This document shows positions 1 through 9,132 of a stretch of 64,000 nt of DNA, in pieces. The stretch spans positions 34,403-98,402 of the forward strand of contig LM994634.1 of the NCBI GenBank assembly GCA_000752995.2. Direction: 5' to 3'. The notes under the pieces are model-generated. The model searched no databases. It was not told the origin of the DNA and saw only the letters and a program-made list of their open reading frames with translations. This stretch comes from Haemophilus massiliensis. Its GTDB lineage: Bacteria; Pseudomonadota; Gammaproteobacteria; Enterobacterales; Pasteurellaceae. Positions within the stretch are counted from its first letter, which is position 1. Every line of letters begins with the position of its first letter. Both the position numbers and the translations under genes were made by a program.

Positions 1-735
1 CGCCGCAACGGCCCCGGCCTCAGTCGGCGTGAACATCCCCGTACGGAAACCGCCGATAATGATCACCGGCAACAGCAGCGCCCAGATACTGTTCTTAAAG
101 GAAATACATAATTCCGCTTTAGTTGCTTTTGAAAATGTCATTAAATTCAGGTGTTTGGCTTGCCACCACCAGAGCAGTGCTAGACAGACACCCATTAAAA
201 TACCCGGGAAAATCCCGGCCAGAAAGAGTTTGGTAATCGACACACCGCTTGCTACGCCGAATACGATAAACGGAATTGACGGCGGAATAATCGGTGCGAT
301 AATACCGGCGGTACCGATCAATCCCGCAGAGCTGTTTAACGGATAACCGGTGGTTTTCATCATCGGTAATAACATTGCGGCGACTGCGGCAGTATCGGCA
401 ACGGCGGAACCAGAAAGGCTGGCCATAATCATAGCCGCCAAAATCGCAACAAAACCTAAACCGCCCCGTTTATGTCCAACCAATTTCATAGGTAAATCAA
501 TAATGCGTTTGGATAAGCCGCCTTCATTCATTATTTCGCCGGCAAGAATGAAAAACGGAATCGCCATTAACGAAAAACTGTCTGCGCCGCTAACAATATG
601 CTGAGCCAGAATCTGCGAGTCGAACAAATCCAGATGTATCATTAATGCAATGCCGCAGACTAACAGCGAAAATGCAACGGGAATGCCTAAAATGATTGCC
701 CCTAATAATACGGAAAGGAAGATGATAACCGTCAT
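1..735 (-). CDS. yiaN: TRAP transporter large permease YiaN (2,3-diketo-L-gulonate), partial
   Basis: This is the DctM-type large membrane subunit of a tripartite ATP-independent periplasmic (TRAP) transporter, which moves the solute across the inner membrane using the ion gradient. The frame is open from an ATG at 735 to the window edge (245 codons), so the C-terminus is missing. The translation is a run of hydrophobic helices with Gly/Pro-rich loops typical of DctM proteins, for example the stretches GLIGTAGIIAPIIPPSIPF and FFILAGEIMNEGGLSKRI. It overlaps yiaM by four bases (ATGA). The order yiaK-L-M-N matches the E. coli yia operon, so 2,3-diketo-L-gulonate is the likely substrate. The binding protein yiaO would lie beyond the window edge. 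Confidence 0.88.
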   Translation of the reverse strand, partial: MTVIIFLSVLLGAIILGIPVAFSLLVCGIALMIHLDLFDSQILAQHIVSGADSFSLMAIPFFILAGEIMNEGGLSKRIIDLPMKLVGHKRGGLGFVAILAAMIMASLSGSAVADTAAVAAMLLPMMKTTGYPLNSSAGLIGTAGIIAPIIPPSIPFIVFGVASGVSITKLFLAGIFPGILMGVCLALLWWWQAKHLNLMTFSKATKAELCISFKNSIWALLLPVIIIGGFRTGMFTPTEAGAVAA

Positions 736-1214
736 TGTTTCGCTCCTTGAATAAACTCGCCGATGGATGTGACAATTCGGATAAGGATTAAGATACCGAT
801 GCCGAGACCGGCGATCACACTGGCAAGATAAGTCAGTCCCTGCGGTAAGCCTGAAATAGGCGCTAAATTGTTAAGATTAAGTTGGAATTGAATCCAGCTG
901 CCGTCAATAATGAGATAACAGCAAAAAAGCATCGCTGCATCGGTAAATAATCGCAGCACTTTTTGTTTTAGCGGAGAGAGTTTGTCGGTTAGAATGGTAA
1001 CATTGACATGTTGGTTATCGTTAAAGGCAAGAATCGCCGCCAGAAATACCAGCCAGACAAACATATAACGGGATACTTCTTCCGTAACATTAATACTGCT
1101 GTTAAAGCCATAACGCAACACTACGTTCAAAAACACCAGCGTGGACATAATCACCAAGATAGCGACTACCAACACTTCCAGTGCTTTGCCAACAAAAATG
1201 GCAAGGGATTTCAT
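732..1214 (-). CDS. yiaM: TRAP transporter small permease YiaM
   Basis: This is the DctQ-type small membrane subunit of the TRAP transporter that pairs with YiaN. The 160-residue protein has about four hydrophobic segments (near residues 8-30, 45-62, 85-105 and 125-150). It carries a DctQ-like pattern of Asn and charged residues after helix 1 (NVVLRYGFNSSINVTEEVSR) and a W-LVFLAA stretch in helix 2. Its start overlaps the yiaL stop and its stop overlaps the yiaN start, both as ATGA, which implies translational coupling in one operon. In some Pasteurellaceae M and N are fused; here they are separate. Confidence 0.87.
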   Translation of the reverse strand: MKSLAIFVGKALEVLVVAILVIMSTLVFLNVVLRYGFNSSINVTEEVSRYMFVWLVFLAAILAFNDNQHVNVTILTDKLSPLKQKVLRLFTDAAMLFCCYLIIDGSWIQFQLNLNNLAPISGLPQGLTYLASVIAGLGIGILILIRIVTSIGEFIQGAKQ

Positions 1215-1690
1215 AACTCACCTCGAATTTCACTGATTGCAACTTTGACGACCACCTTACGAATGTTACAGCTTTCTCCGTCTATACATGCCGGGCGGTG
1301 TATATCTTCCGGAAAAAATACGGCGAAGCTGCCCGGCTGCATGATGAGTTCGCTTTCGGCTTGCGCATTTTTATAGAAAAGAATGTCGCGCTCGGCATTG
1401 TACGGCGTCGCAATTTCATTGGTTCCTAAATCGGGGGCGACCCCGATTCGTTCTTTACCGGCATGCAAATATTGCACATCTAAAAAAGTGCGGTGAATTT
1501 CCGGCAAGTTTTCCGCTTTCGGTTTGGTTTCCAAATCCAGCACCTGCACATACATCACATCTTGTTTAAGCACATAGCGTCCGGCTGCTAATGTATCGAA
1601 ATCCGTATTTCTCAGGTATTCAAGCGCCATTTGAATTGCCTTAGGATACTCATTCAGATTTATTTTTGAGATATGTCCGAAAAACATCAC
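1211..1690 (-). CDS. yiaL: YiaL / YhcH/YjgK family protein
   Basis: This 159-residue member of the YhcH/YjgK/YiaL family (DUF386) has a cupin-like fold; members accompany sugar-acid catabolic genes. Family-type features are visible: TFLDVQYLHAGKERIGVAP in the middle and FAVFFPEDIHRPACIDGES near the C-terminus, with a His that could bind metal. Its exact reaction is not established; a role in handling an open-chain or anomeric intermediate of diketogulonate is only inferred from the operon. It lies between yiaK and yiaM, nine bases after yiaK, and overlaps yiaM by four bases. Confidence 0.85.
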   Translation of the reverse strand: MMFFGHISKINLNEYPKAIQMALEYLRNTDFDTLAAGRYVLKQDVMYVQVLDLETKPKAENLPEIHRTFLDVQYLHAGKERIGVAPDLGTNEIATPYNAERDILFYKNAQAESELIMQPGSFAVFFPEDIHRPACIDGESCNIRKVVVKVAISEIRGEL

Positions 1691-1699
1691 ATCACCTGT

Positions 1700-2698
1700 C
1701 TATAATGATTTGAGTTTAGCCCATACGGTATCATCCACCGGAATGCCGTTCGCTTTGTTATCGGCAAGAATAGCGGTAAATTCATGTCCCGGTAGACGGA
1801 CTTCAACGTTCGGATCCGCTCTTTCTGCGGTTTTAACGTAATCCATAATGCGTTGTAGTTTTTCATCTTTGGTTTTGCCGTCGATCAGGCGATCCACTTC
1901 AATGGCGATAAACACCTGCGATACGCAATATTCGTCATCTTTTTCTTCTGTAACCTCCGCAGTGGATAAGCCGTTGGACAGCAATGTTGCAATCATATCC
2001 AATACGATAGAAAGACCGGAACCTTTCCAGAACCCCATCGGCAGCAGACGGCGGTTTTTTTCTACGGTCGCCGGATCTTTCGTCAGGTTACCGTCATCAT
2101 CAAAACCCGCATCGACAAAGGTTTGTCTGCCGGCTAAACGATTGACTTCTAGCATACCGTAAGAGTACATGGAGCAAGACATATCAACCATAGTAATCGG
2201 GTTACTCGGCACGGCAATAATTAGAGGATTGGTGCCGATACGGCATTCTTTTGCGCCCCAAGGCGGCATCACCGCCAGTGCGTTCGTCCAACAAATACCG
2301 ATGTACCCTTTTTCAGCGGCCTGCCAGCCGTAACCGCCGCCGCGCATCCAGTGATTGGCATTTTTCAGCGCTACTACGCCGATACCGAACTGATCGGCGA
2401 TTTCCATTGCTCTGTCCATCATCTTCCGGGCAGTTAGATTACCGATAGCCTGATGTGCATCCCACTGTTCAATGGCGCCTAATGAAAGCACTTTGGTCGG
2501 TTCGGCTTCAGGAATCACATCGCCTTTTTCCAGTTGTTGAATAAAGCGCGGAAAGCGGTTTACACCATGTGAGTAAGCGCCGGCTTGGGTGGTATCGGCA
2601 AACAAGCTTGCACAATCTTCAGCGATATCTTCACGCACATGACGTGCAAGCAGAACACGTTTAAATTCGGCTTTTAATTCATCGTAAGAAACTTTCAT
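1700..2698 (-). CDS. yiaK: 2,3-diketo-L-gulonate reductase YiaK (DlgD)
   Basis: This enzyme reduces 2,3-diketo-L-gulonate to 3-keto-L-gulonate with NADH in the cytoplasm. It belongs to the lactate/malate dehydrogenase-2 (Ldh_2) family. The start is set at the internal Met of [12 protein letters not shown] because AAGGGG lies just upstream and the product is then 332 residues, the length of E. coli YiaK; a start nine codons earlier is possible. Visible family features include the catalytic-region [19 protein letters not shown] and [10 protein letters not shown]. It is the first gene of the yiaKLMN operon and is divergent from an IclR-type regulator. Confidence 0.93.
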   Translation of the reverse strand: MKVSYDELKAEFKRVLLARHVREDIAEDCASLFADTTQAGAYSHGVNRFPRFIQQLEKGDVIPEAEPTKVLSLGAIEQWDAHQAIGNLTARKMMDRAMEIADQFGIGVVALKNANHWMRGGGYGWQAAEKGYIGICWTNALAVMPPWGAKECRIGTNPLIIAVPSNPITMVDMSCSMYSYGMLEVNRLAGRQTFVDAGFDDDGNLTKDPATVEKNRRLLPMGFWKGSGLSIVLDMIATLLSNGLSTAEVTEEKDDEYCVSQVFIAIEVDRLIDGKTKDEKLQRIMDYVKTAERADPNVEVRLPGHEFTAILADNKANGIPVDDTVWAKLKSL

Positions 2699-2833
2699 AG
2701 AGACCCCTTTGGTTTTGAATTTCATATAGTGGAATTACATTTTATAATTTAAGACTCAACCTTTATAATGTCAATTAAATAAGAGAATAATAAATTCATT
2801 AAAATCATATAGTTATATATTATTTTCCGGATT

Positions 2834-2849
2834 TGTGATCTCGATCGCA
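2834..2849. promoter_or_regulatory. Predicted CRP-cAMP site, yiaK/IclR divergent region
   Basis: The 16-base sequence TGTGATCTCGATCGCA matches the palindromic consensus TGTGATCTAGATCACA at 14 of 16 positions. It sits about 92 bases before the IclR-type start and 136 bases before yiaK, in the AT-rich intergenic region, so it could serve either promoter. This is predicted from sequence only; catabolite control of the yia genes is known in E. coli. Confidence 0.7.
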
Positions 2850-2940
2850 TTTTGTGTATATTAGATTTCAATATGTAAAATGATATTTTGATATTATAAT
2901 TCCGGCATTGATGAAAAATTCGCTTTAAGAGAGGTTTACT

Positions 2941-3741
2941 ATGGCGGATGAAAAACAGGGCGGTAATCAAAGTTTAATTCGCGGATTACGCATTCTTGAT
3001 ATTTTAAGTAACTTTCCTAACGGCTGTCCGCTGGCGAAACTAGCCGAAATGGCAGAGTTGAATAAAAGTACCGTACACCGTTTATTACAGGGCTTGCAAA
3101 GTGAAGATTATGTGCAGACCGCCGGTTCGGTCGGCAGTTATCGTTTAACCACGAAATGCTTGAGCCTCGGTCAGAAGGTACTTTCTTCGCTGAATATTAT
3201 TCATATCGCCGCACCGCATTTAGAAAAGCTTAATCTGGTGCTCGGCGAGACTGTAAACTTTTCCAAACGAGAAGGCGAACGGGCGATAATGATTTATAAG
3301 TTGGAACCAACGGTAGGTATGCTCAGAACACGGGCATATATCGGGCAGCACCTCCAATTATATTGTTCCGCGATGGGAAAAATTTATCTTGCCTATGACA
3401 AAAATAGCGGCTATTTGGAGGATTACTGGGCATCTCATCAGGATGTTATTTGCAAACTCACCCATAATACGGTGACAGAATTGGAAGAAATGCGTAAAGA
3501 ATTGGCCGATATTCGAAAAAAACAGTTTGCCATGGATAAGGAAGAAAATGAATTAGGCGTAGTATGCCTTGCTTGCCCGATATTCGATTTTTTCGGCAAT
3601 GTGGATTATTCGGTATCGGTGTCGATGTCAGTTTATAAATTACAGCAATTAGGTATACAGTTTTTTTTCCGAGAAATTGCGCAGACCGCCCGTGATATTT
3701 CCCTTGAGCTGGGTTATACGGCCGATGATCACATGCATTGA
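2941..3741 (+). CDS. yiaJ: IclR-family regulator, YiaJ-like
   Basis: This 266-residue regulator has the two-part IclR layout. An N-terminal winged helix-turn-helix spans about residues 13-75, with recognition helix LNKSTVHRLLQGL. A C-terminal effector domain (about 85-255) includes AMGKIYLAY and a Cys-containing GVVCLACPIFD segment, as in IclR proteins. It is divergent from yiaK, as E. coli yiaJ is from yiaKLMNOPQRS, where YiaJ represses the operon. Repression of yiaKLMN relieved by a pathway intermediate is therefore the best inference. The RBS is AGAGAGG about six bases before ATG. Confidence 0.85.
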   Translation: MADEKQGGNQSLIRGLRILDILSNFPNGCPLAKLAEMAELNKSTVHRLLQGLQSEDYVQTAGSVGSYRLTTKCLSLGQKVLSSLNIIHIAAPHLEKLNLVLGETVNFSKREGERAIMIYKLEPTVGMLRTRAYIGQHLQLYCSAMGKIYLAYDKNSGYLEDYWASHQDVICKLTHNTVTELEEMRKELADIRKKQFAMDKEENELGVVCLACPIFDFFGNVDYSVSVSMSVYKLQQLGIQFFFREIAQTARDISLELGYTADDHMH

Positions 3742-3756
3742 ACGAACAGTACGAAA

Positions 3757-3780
3757 ATAGCCTCCGATTGCAGAGGCTAT
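3757..3780. terminator. Hairpin between convergent IclR gene and ulaD
   Basis: ATAGCCTC and GAGGCTAT form an 8-bp stem with an 8-base loop, flanked by AAAA on the left and ATTAATTTT on the right. It lies between two convergent genes and could act as a bidirectional intrinsic terminator; the T-tract is better for the minus strand. Confidence 0.6.
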
Positions 3781-3802
3781 ATTAATTTTCTCGCTATTAT
3801 TT

Positions 3803-4477
3803 TTACCAGTATTTTGCAATTTCCGCACGAATAGCCTGTGCAGTTTCCCTACCTTTGTCGCCCACTAAGGCGCGACCGGCAATAAAAGCTTTAGCGTTTT
3901 TAATCTGTTTAAATAAATGAATATCTTCCGGCACAATACCGCCGGTAATGGAAAGCTCAAGACCTAACTCGGAAAGCTGTTGCATTAATGTCACATCTTC
4001 TGATGTCCAGCCTTTACCGGCCAGTTCCGCATCACGGGAACGGTGATAAATAGCCTGTTTTACCCCTAAAGCAACCCAGTCTTTGGCGTCTTCCAGCGTC
4101 CAGTTGCCGTAAATTTCGATTTGAATTTCTTTTTTCACTTTTAATTCGGGATGAGCGGCATTAAATTCATCCGCCACTTTTTTACAGGCGGCTTTCGTCG
4201 CCGGATGAGCAGCGGCGGAAACGGTCAGCCAGTCGGCACCGGCGTCAAACGCCATTTTAGCCAGAATCGCTCCGCCGTCGGTAGTTTTTAAATCGCACAC
4301 GATAATATGATTCGGATGCAAGGCGCGCAACGTGGAAACGGCTTTCATGCCTTCGGCACAAGCGAGAATGGTGCCCACTTCAATCACTTCAACCTGACTT
4401 TCCGCCTGTTTGGCATCGGCAACCGCTTTTTCGAGAGTTAGGGAATCAAGGGCGATTTGTAGTAATGGTTTAGTCAT
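3803..4477 (-). CDS. ulaD: 3-keto-L-gulonate-6-phosphate decarboxylase UlaD
   Basis: This enzyme decarboxylates 3-keto-L-gulonate 6-phosphate to L-xylulose 5-phosphate, with Mg2+, in the cytoplasm. The 224-residue protein is a TIM barrel of the OMP decarboxylase suprafamily. The diagnostic DxKxxD metal/catalytic motif is present as DLKTTDGG (near residues 62-69), and a phosphate-binding SITGGIVPED sequence lies near the C-terminus. It is the third gene of a ulaA-ulaC-ulaD operon on the minus strand. It would also serve the neighbouring yia pathway if 3-ketogulonate is phosphorylated by a kinase not seen here. Confidence 0.93.
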   Translation of the reverse strand: MTKPLLQIALDSLTLEKAVADAKQAESQVEVIEVGTILACAEGMKAVSTLRALHPNHIIVCDLKTTDGGAILAKMAFDAGADWLTVSAAAHPATKAACKKVADEFNAAHPELKVKKEIQIEIYGNWTLEDAKDWVALGVKQAIYHRSRDAELAGKGWTSEDVTLMQQLSELGLELSITGGIVPEDIHLFKQIKNAKAFIAGRALVGDKGRETAQAIRAEIAKYW

Positions 4478-4521
4478 AATGAGTATCTCCTGAATTTAAA
4501 TTATCCGACATAATCAAGGCA

Positions 4522-4989
4522 TTATTCTTCAAGTGCGGTGTCAATAACCGTTAAAACTTCAGCCGCACTGTTGCAGCGCAGGAATTTATCGATATTCACC
4601 CCAGTTTCACTATCTGGATCATCCAGCACTTGAGTGATCTCCATCAGCCCTTCCATATGTTTATTGCCGTCACTGCCGGCCAGTGCGATCATCATATATA
4701 CAGGATCGTTTTCACCGTCAAAATGTATCGGAGTGTCAAATGTCACCAGTGAAAATGCCGTCTTGATTACGCCGTCTTCCGGTCGAGCATGCGGCATTGC
4801 CAGGCCTGGCGCCAGAATAATATAAGGGCCGATATCCGTAATGCCTTCAATAATGCGATCATAGTAACGCGGTTCCACCGCACCGGAATCAATCAGCATA
4901 TCTATGGCAATTTTAATCGCTTCCTGCCAGCTTGCGGCGGATTGATGTAATTTAATTGAGTTGTTGTCAATAAGAGATTGTTTTAACAT
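4522..4989 (-). CDS. ulaC: Ascorbate-specific PTS EIIA component UlaC
   Basis: This soluble EIIA protein passes phosphate from HPr to the EIIB domain for L-ascorbate uptake. The 155-residue sequence is a PTS EIIA type-2 (mannitol/fructose) domain. The phospho-acceptor His is near residue 67 in APGLAMPHARPEDGV, and a second conserved segment follows (YMMIALAGSDGNKHME). It lies 48 bases after the ulaA-ulaB fusion gene and 44 bases before ulaD, in the same operon. A Haemophilus-type uptake signal overlaps the end of the gene. Confidence 0.92.
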   Translation of the reverse strand: MLKQSLIDNNSIKLHQSAASWQEAIKIAIDMLIDSGAVEPRYYDRIIEGITDIGPYIILAPGLAMPHARPEDGVIKTAFSLVTFDTPIHFDGENDPVYMMIALAGSDGNKHMEGLMEITQVLDDPDSETGVNIDKFLRCNSAAEVLTVIDTALEE

Positions 4990-5037
4990 TTTTTCTCCTT
5001 AGTGAGTTTTACCGTTAATTCGGTGAGGTAAAGATTA

Positions 5038-6834
5038 TCAGGTGCGAGTGCTATGTTTATTGATCAATGCCTGCAATTCATCGCCGAATGAATTCGGATT
5101 CAGCATATTCTGTACGCCGAGTACCGAGATATTATCATTGACCACGATTTCGTCCTGTAAATGTCTGGAGCAAACAATAATATCCACGCTGTCCAATCTG
5201 CTTTTATAGTCCGTTACGGCGCATGAGTCCATTACATTCGCAATCCCTTTTTTATCTAGATATCCTTTGATCTTCATTTTCATCATCATGGATGACCCCT
5301 GCCCAGAACCGCATACCGCAAGAATGCGAATCGCTCTATCGGAGGAGCCCGCCGGTGCGCTTTGTTGCGCAGCCTGTTGGTTGCCCACCACTTCGGGTTC
5401 ATCATCCAAATCATAGCCGTCCATTTGTTCCAGTGTTTTTCCGGCAAGTGCCGCCGCCGCTTCATCCGCACGCAAACGACGTGAAGCAAAGAACATATAA
5501 ACCATGGATAATGCCAAAATTACAAAGAAGAATCCCGGAATACTGACAATCCCCTGTAATACCGGCGGGAAGAACAACGCCCAGTCGGCCATTCCCATCC
5601 AGCCATTGAATTCCGTGCCCTGTGTCGCCAATAAGTGAATAACCCAAGCGGAGCCCAACACTTCAATAATGCCCATGACAAAACAGATTTTCAATACGGC
5701 TTTCCAGCCGCCGAACTGATTGGCAAATACCCCGATAGTAGCGTTGGAGAAAAACATCGGAATAAAGCCCGGGATGATTAAAACCGGTGCGCCAACGGCG
5801 AGTAAAATACCGACCGCAACAAACTGACCGATTGCCCCCCACATAAAACCGAACACCATGGCATTTGGTGAGAAAGCATAAATGGCGGCACAGTCGATAG
5901 CCAGTACAGAATTCGGAATTACACGTTCAGAAATCCCTTTGAACGCTTCCGATAATTCGGCCACGAACATACGCACACCGGTCACGATAACCTGAATCGC
6001 CACCGCAAATTTTAACCCAGTTTCAAGAATATACATAAACCAGTGCGTTTTTCCCGCCATAGTTTGTAAGTTATCCAGACCGAAAGAAAGCAGAATAATG
6101 CCGAAAAAGACGGTCATCACCAACGCAGTTGCAGAAATGCTGTCATGGAAAATATGCAGCCATTTAGGCAATTTCATATTATCCACGCTGTCATTTTTAT
6201 CACCTAGCTTAGGCGCTAGTTTGGTTGCCACCCAAGAGGCGATTTGCTGCTGATGCCCGATAGAAAACCCCGCCCCGCCGGTGACCGCCTGGGTCGGTTT
6301 ATACATAATATTCGATGAGATGCCCCAATAGAGCGCCATCAGCACTGCGGTATAAATCACCGTTTCCCACATAGATGCACCGATGATCATATAAAACACC
6401 GCAACTAATCCTGCTTGCTGGAACATGATATGCCCGGTAAGCATAATGGTGCGGATGCCAGTGATGCGTCTGAACACAACCAATAAAATGTTTAATGCCA
6501 GTGCTAGCAACACGGCATAGCCGACCCAACCATAATTTTCCCCCATGGTTTCGATGGTGGATTGCATACTGGTATAAGGGTCGATCACTGCACCGGTTAA
6601 TCCGTGGAATTCAGACAATTTTTCAATAATAGGTTTAAAACTTGATGTCAATACGCCGGAACCGACCTGCACCATCATAAAACCCACAATCGTTTTAATT
6701 GTGCCTTTAATGATTGTGGTGGTATCTTTTTTCAGAAGGATATAGCCGAAACAGGCGACTATCCCCAATAAAAAAGGCGCTTTAGACAAAACCTGGGCGT
6801 TAAAGCCCAGAAATAGGTTATAGAGCGTTTCCAT
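5038..6834 (-). CDS. ulaA: Fused ascorbate PTS permease EIIC-EIIB (UlaA-UlaB)
   Basis: This inner-membrane permease imports L-ascorbate and releases ascorbate 6-phosphate. Residues about 1-455 are the UlaA-type EIIC domain with about eleven hydrophobic segments. A linker near 465-500 includes a low-complexity Gln/Ala stretch. The last ~95 residues are a UlaB-type EIIB domain with its phospho-Cys in [14 protein letters not shown] (Cys near residue 508). In E. coli these are two proteins (UlaA and UlaB); here they are one chain of 598 residues. The ATG at 6834 is chosen because AGAGG lies six bases upstream; a TTG two codons earlier overlaps that RBS. Confidence 0.93.
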   Translation of the reverse strand: METLYNLFLGFNAQVLSKAPFLLGIVACFGYILLKKDTTTIIKGTIKTIVGFMMVQVGSGVLTSSFKPIIEKLSEFHGLTGAVIDPYTSMQSTIETMGENYGWVGYAVLLALALNILLVVFRRITGIRTIMLTGHIMFQQAGLVAVFYMIIGASMWETVIYTAVLMALYWGISSNIMYKPTQAVTGGAGFSIGHQQQIASWVATKLAPKLGDKNDSVDNMKLPKWLHIFHDSISATALVMTVFFGIILLSFGLDNLQTMAGKTHWFMYILETGLKFAVAIQVIVTGVRMFVAELSEAFKGISERVIPNSVLAIDCAAIYAFSPNAMVFGFMWGAIGQFVAVGILLAVGAPVLIIPGFIPMFFSNATIGVFANQFGGWKAVLKICFVMGIIEVLGSAWVIHLLATQGTEFNGWMGMADWALFFPPVLQGIVSIPGFFFVILALSMVYMFFASRRLRADEAAAALAGKTLEQMDGYDLDDEPEVVGNQQAAQQSAPAGSSDRAIRILAVCGSGQGSSMMMKMKIKGYLDKKGIANVMDSCAVTDYKSRLDSVDIIVCSRHLQDEIVVNDNISVLGVQNMLNPNSFGDELQALINKHSTRT

Positions 6835-6976
6835 AATCAACCTCTTTTTAATCGTTCATATAAAGTTTTTACGATGATTTTCATAAGCCCATAACGGCTT
6901 ACCGCTTCCAAACGACAATCAAGCGGGACTAATCATAGCATTTCAAACATGATTGAAAAGATTATTTTTGATAATA

Positions 6977-6992
6977 TGTGATTACTATCACA
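6977..6992. promoter_or_regulatory. Predicted CRP-cAMP site, ulaA/ulaG divergent region
   Basis: TGTGATTACTATCACA has perfect TGTGA-N6-TCACA half-sites. It lies in the 334-base AT-rich region between divergent ulaA and ulaG, about 143 bases from ulaA and 177 bases from ulaG. CRP activation of ula promoters is known in E. coli. The rest of this gap (6835-7168) holds AT-rich promoter DNA and the TGATT repeats listed separately; no gene is seen. Confidence 0.8.
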
Positions 6993-7110
6993 CTTTTTAG
7001 CATGCAACATTCGATAGCAAATCAACTTAAATTTTATTTATTTTCATTAAAAACAATCTATTATGCGTAGTTTTTGAATTTTAGGTTTAAATCTATTTAC
7101 AAAATCAAAA

Positions 7111-7140
7111 TGATTGTTTATGATTTATTGTGATTATTTA
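7111..7140 (+). repeat. Three 10-bp phased TGATT direct repeats, possible UlaR operator
   Basis: TGATTGTTTA, TGATTTATTG and TGATTATTTA follow each other with an exact 10-base period, ending 28 bases before the ulaG start. One-turn spacing puts the TGATT cores on one DNA face. DeoR-family regulators often use repeated operators and UlaR binds this intergenic region in E. coli. The link to the local ulaR is inference. Confidence 0.4.
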
Positions 7141-7168
7141 GTTAATTGGATACATGTGAGGAGATCCT

Positions 7169-8260
7169 ATGAGCAAAGTTAATGAAATCACCAGAGAAAG
7201 CTGGATTCTTTCTACTTTTCCGGAGTGGGGAACTTGGTTAAATGAAGAAATTGAGTTGGAACAAGTACCGGAAAATAATGTTGCTATGTGGTGGTTAGGT
7301 TGCGTTGGTTTATGGGTTAAAACGCCAGGAGATGCCAATTTGTGCATTGATTTATGGTGCGGGCGCGGTAAAGCAACAAAAAAAGTCAAAGATATGGTGC
7401 GCGGTCACCAAATGGCGAATATGGCTGGTGTACGTAAATTACAGCCGAACCTGCGTAATTCCGTCGGTGTGTTGGATCCGTTTGCCATTAACAACGTTGA
7501 TGCCATCGTTGCTACCCACTATCACAACGACCATATTGATGTAAATGTTGCCGCGGCGGTCATTCAGAACCCGGCATTGGATCATGTCAAATTTATCGGG
7601 CCACAATATTGCGTTGATATGTGGACAAAATGGGGTGTGCCGGCGGAACGTTGTGTTGTCGTCAAACCGGGGGATACGGTAAAAATTAAAGACTTGGAAT
7701 TAATCGCCTTAGATTCTTTCGACCGCACTTGTCTGGTAACTCTGCCGGCGCGCGGCGCGGAAGAAAACGGTGGCGAACTGCACGGTATTTGCCCGAGTGA
7801 TGAGGAAATGGGCTTAAAAGCAGTGAATTATCTGATCAAAACACCAGGCGGCAATATTTATCATTCCGGTGATTCGCACTATTCCATTTATTATGCTAAA
7901 CACGGTAAAGATTACGATATTGACGTGGCATTAGGCAGCTACGGTGAAAATCCGGTCGGTATCGCGGATAAAATGACCTCTGTAGATATTCTGCGCATGG
8001 CTGAGTGTTTGCGCGCGAAAGTCGTGATTCCGGTTCACCATGATATTTGGACTAACTTTACCGCAAGTACCAACGAGATCCTTGAACTTTATCGTATGCG
8101 CAAAGATCGTCTGCAATATCAATTCCACCCGTTTATTTGGGAAGTCGGCGGTAAATATGTGTATCCGCGTGATAAGAACTTGATTGAATATCATCATCCG
8201 AGAGGATTTGATGATTGTTTTGAGCAAGAACCGAATGTACCGTTCAAATCAATTCTATAG
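7169..8260 (+). CDS. ulaG: L-ascorbate-6-phosphate lactonase UlaG
   Basis: This enzyme opens the lactone ring of L-ascorbate 6-phosphate to give 3-keto-L-gulonate 6-phosphate in the cytoplasm. The 363-residue protein is a metallo-beta-lactamase-fold hydrolase. The metal motif HxHxDH-like THYHNDHID is visible near residue 113, with later ligands in YHSGDSHYS and IPVHHDIW. The RBS GAGGAG precedes ATG closely. It is the first gene of the plus-strand ulaG-ulaR-ulaE-ulaF cluster and is divergent from the permease operon. Confidence 0.95.
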   Translation: MSKVNEITRESWILSTFPEWGTWLNEEIELEQVPENNVAMWWLGCVGLWVKTPGDANLCIDLWCGRGKATKKVKDMVRGHQMANMAGVRKLQPNLRNSVGVLDPFAINNVDAIVATHYHNDHIDVNVAAAVIQNPALDHVKFIGPQYCVDMWTKWGVPAERCVVVKPGDTVKIKDLELIALDSFDRTCLVTLPARGAEENGGELHGICPSDEEMGLKAVNYLIKTPGGNIYHSGDSHYSIYYAKHGKDYDIDVALGSYGENPVGIADKMTSVDILRMAECLRAKVVIPVHHDIWTNFTASTNEILELYRMRKDRLQYQFHPFIWEVGGKYVYPRDKNLIEYHHPRGFDDCFEQEPNVPFKSIL

Positions 8261-8268
8261 TAAATCCG

Positions 8269-8300
8269 ACCGCACTTTTCAAAAGTGCGGTATGTTTTTT
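8269..8300 (+). terminator. Inverted uptake-signal pair acting as terminator after ulaG
   Basis: ACCGCACTTTT-C-AAAAGTGCGGT forms a strong inverted repeat made of two opposed Haemophilus-type uptake signal cores, followed by a T-rich run (ATGTTTTTTG). Such paired signals commonly double as intrinsic terminators in Pasteurellaceae. It separates ulaG from the regulator gene. Confidence 0.8.
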
Positions 8301-8371
8301 GTTCGTTTATATTGAATTGAGCAAATGGATATTGTAATGTTCGTGATACGTGGTTTAAGGAGAATAACAAA

Positions 8372-9115
8372 GTGAATGAACAAATCAGACATAAAAAGTT
8401 ATTAGCGCTATTAGAACAAAAAAAGATGTTATCAGTGCCGGAAATCATTGAATATCTTAATATTTCTCCAGCAACTGCACGACGGGACATTACAAAATTA
8501 AACCAACAGGGACGCTTGATAAAAATCAGAAACGGTGTGGAATCCCTGTCGCAGTCTCAACCGACCGGTCGCCTGACACATATCAATCATTTTGAGGAAA
8601 AACAACGTATTGCGCAGGCTGCCTGCGCATTATGTAAAGACGGCGAAAGCGTTATTCTGACTTGCGGTTCGACTATGATGATGCTCGGTGAAGCGTTATG
8701 TAATCGTCGCATTCAAATTATTACCAATTTCTTACCACTCGCCAATTATCTGATTGAACATGATCACGAACAGGTCGTTATTATGGGTGGGCAGTATAAT
8801 AAAAGTCAGGCAATCATGCTGTCTTTAAATGCCATGGATGAAACCTTCGCCGCCAATATTGTGTTTACCAGCGGCAAAGGATTAACCACTGACGGGCTTT
8901 ACAAAACCGATATGCTGATCGCTAATTCAGAGCAGCGGATTCTGTCAAAAAGTACAAAACTTGTTGTGTTACTGGACAGTTCCAAACTCGGCAGCGCTGT
9001 CGGTATGCTGTTTACGGAACTGAAAAATATCAATATGTTAATCACCGGTAAAGAGGCCGATCCCGATATAATCAAAACTTTGCGGGAAAAAGGCTTACAA
9101 GTGATTACCGCATAA
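8372..9115 (+). CDS. ulaR: DeoR-family regulator, UlaR-like
   Basis: This 247-residue protein is a DeoR/GlpR-type regulator. The N-terminal winged helix-turn-helix spans about residues 5-60 (LSVPEIIEYLNISPATARRDI). The C-terminal sugar-phosphate sensor domain (about 75-245) has the typical VILTCGSTMMMLGEAL and VVLLDSSKLG motifs. The start is GTG with AAGGAG eight bases upstream. Its position between ulaG and ulaE supports the role of ascorbate regulon repressor, responding to a phosphorylated intermediate (L-ascorbate 6-phosphate in E. coli). In E. coli ulaR is next to ulaG but outside the operon. Confidence 0.85.
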   Translation: MNEQIRHKKLLALLEQKKMLSVPEIIEYLNISPATARRDITKLNQQGRLIKIRNGVESLSQSQPTGRLTHINHFEEKQRIAQAACALCKDGESVILTCGSTMMMLGEALCNRRIQIITNFLPLANYLIEHDHEQVVIMGGQYNKSQAIMLSLNAMDETFAANIVFTSGKGLTTDGLYKTDMLIANSEQRILSKSTKLVVLLDSSKLGSAVGMLFTELKNINMLITGKEADPDIIKTLREKGLQVITA

Positions 9116-9132
9116 TCATACAGGAGAACCTT

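Noticed and set aside
29..604. Plus-strand open frames at the left edge
   Set aside because: They are shadows of yiaN, which is open on the minus strand and clearly homologous to DctM proteins.
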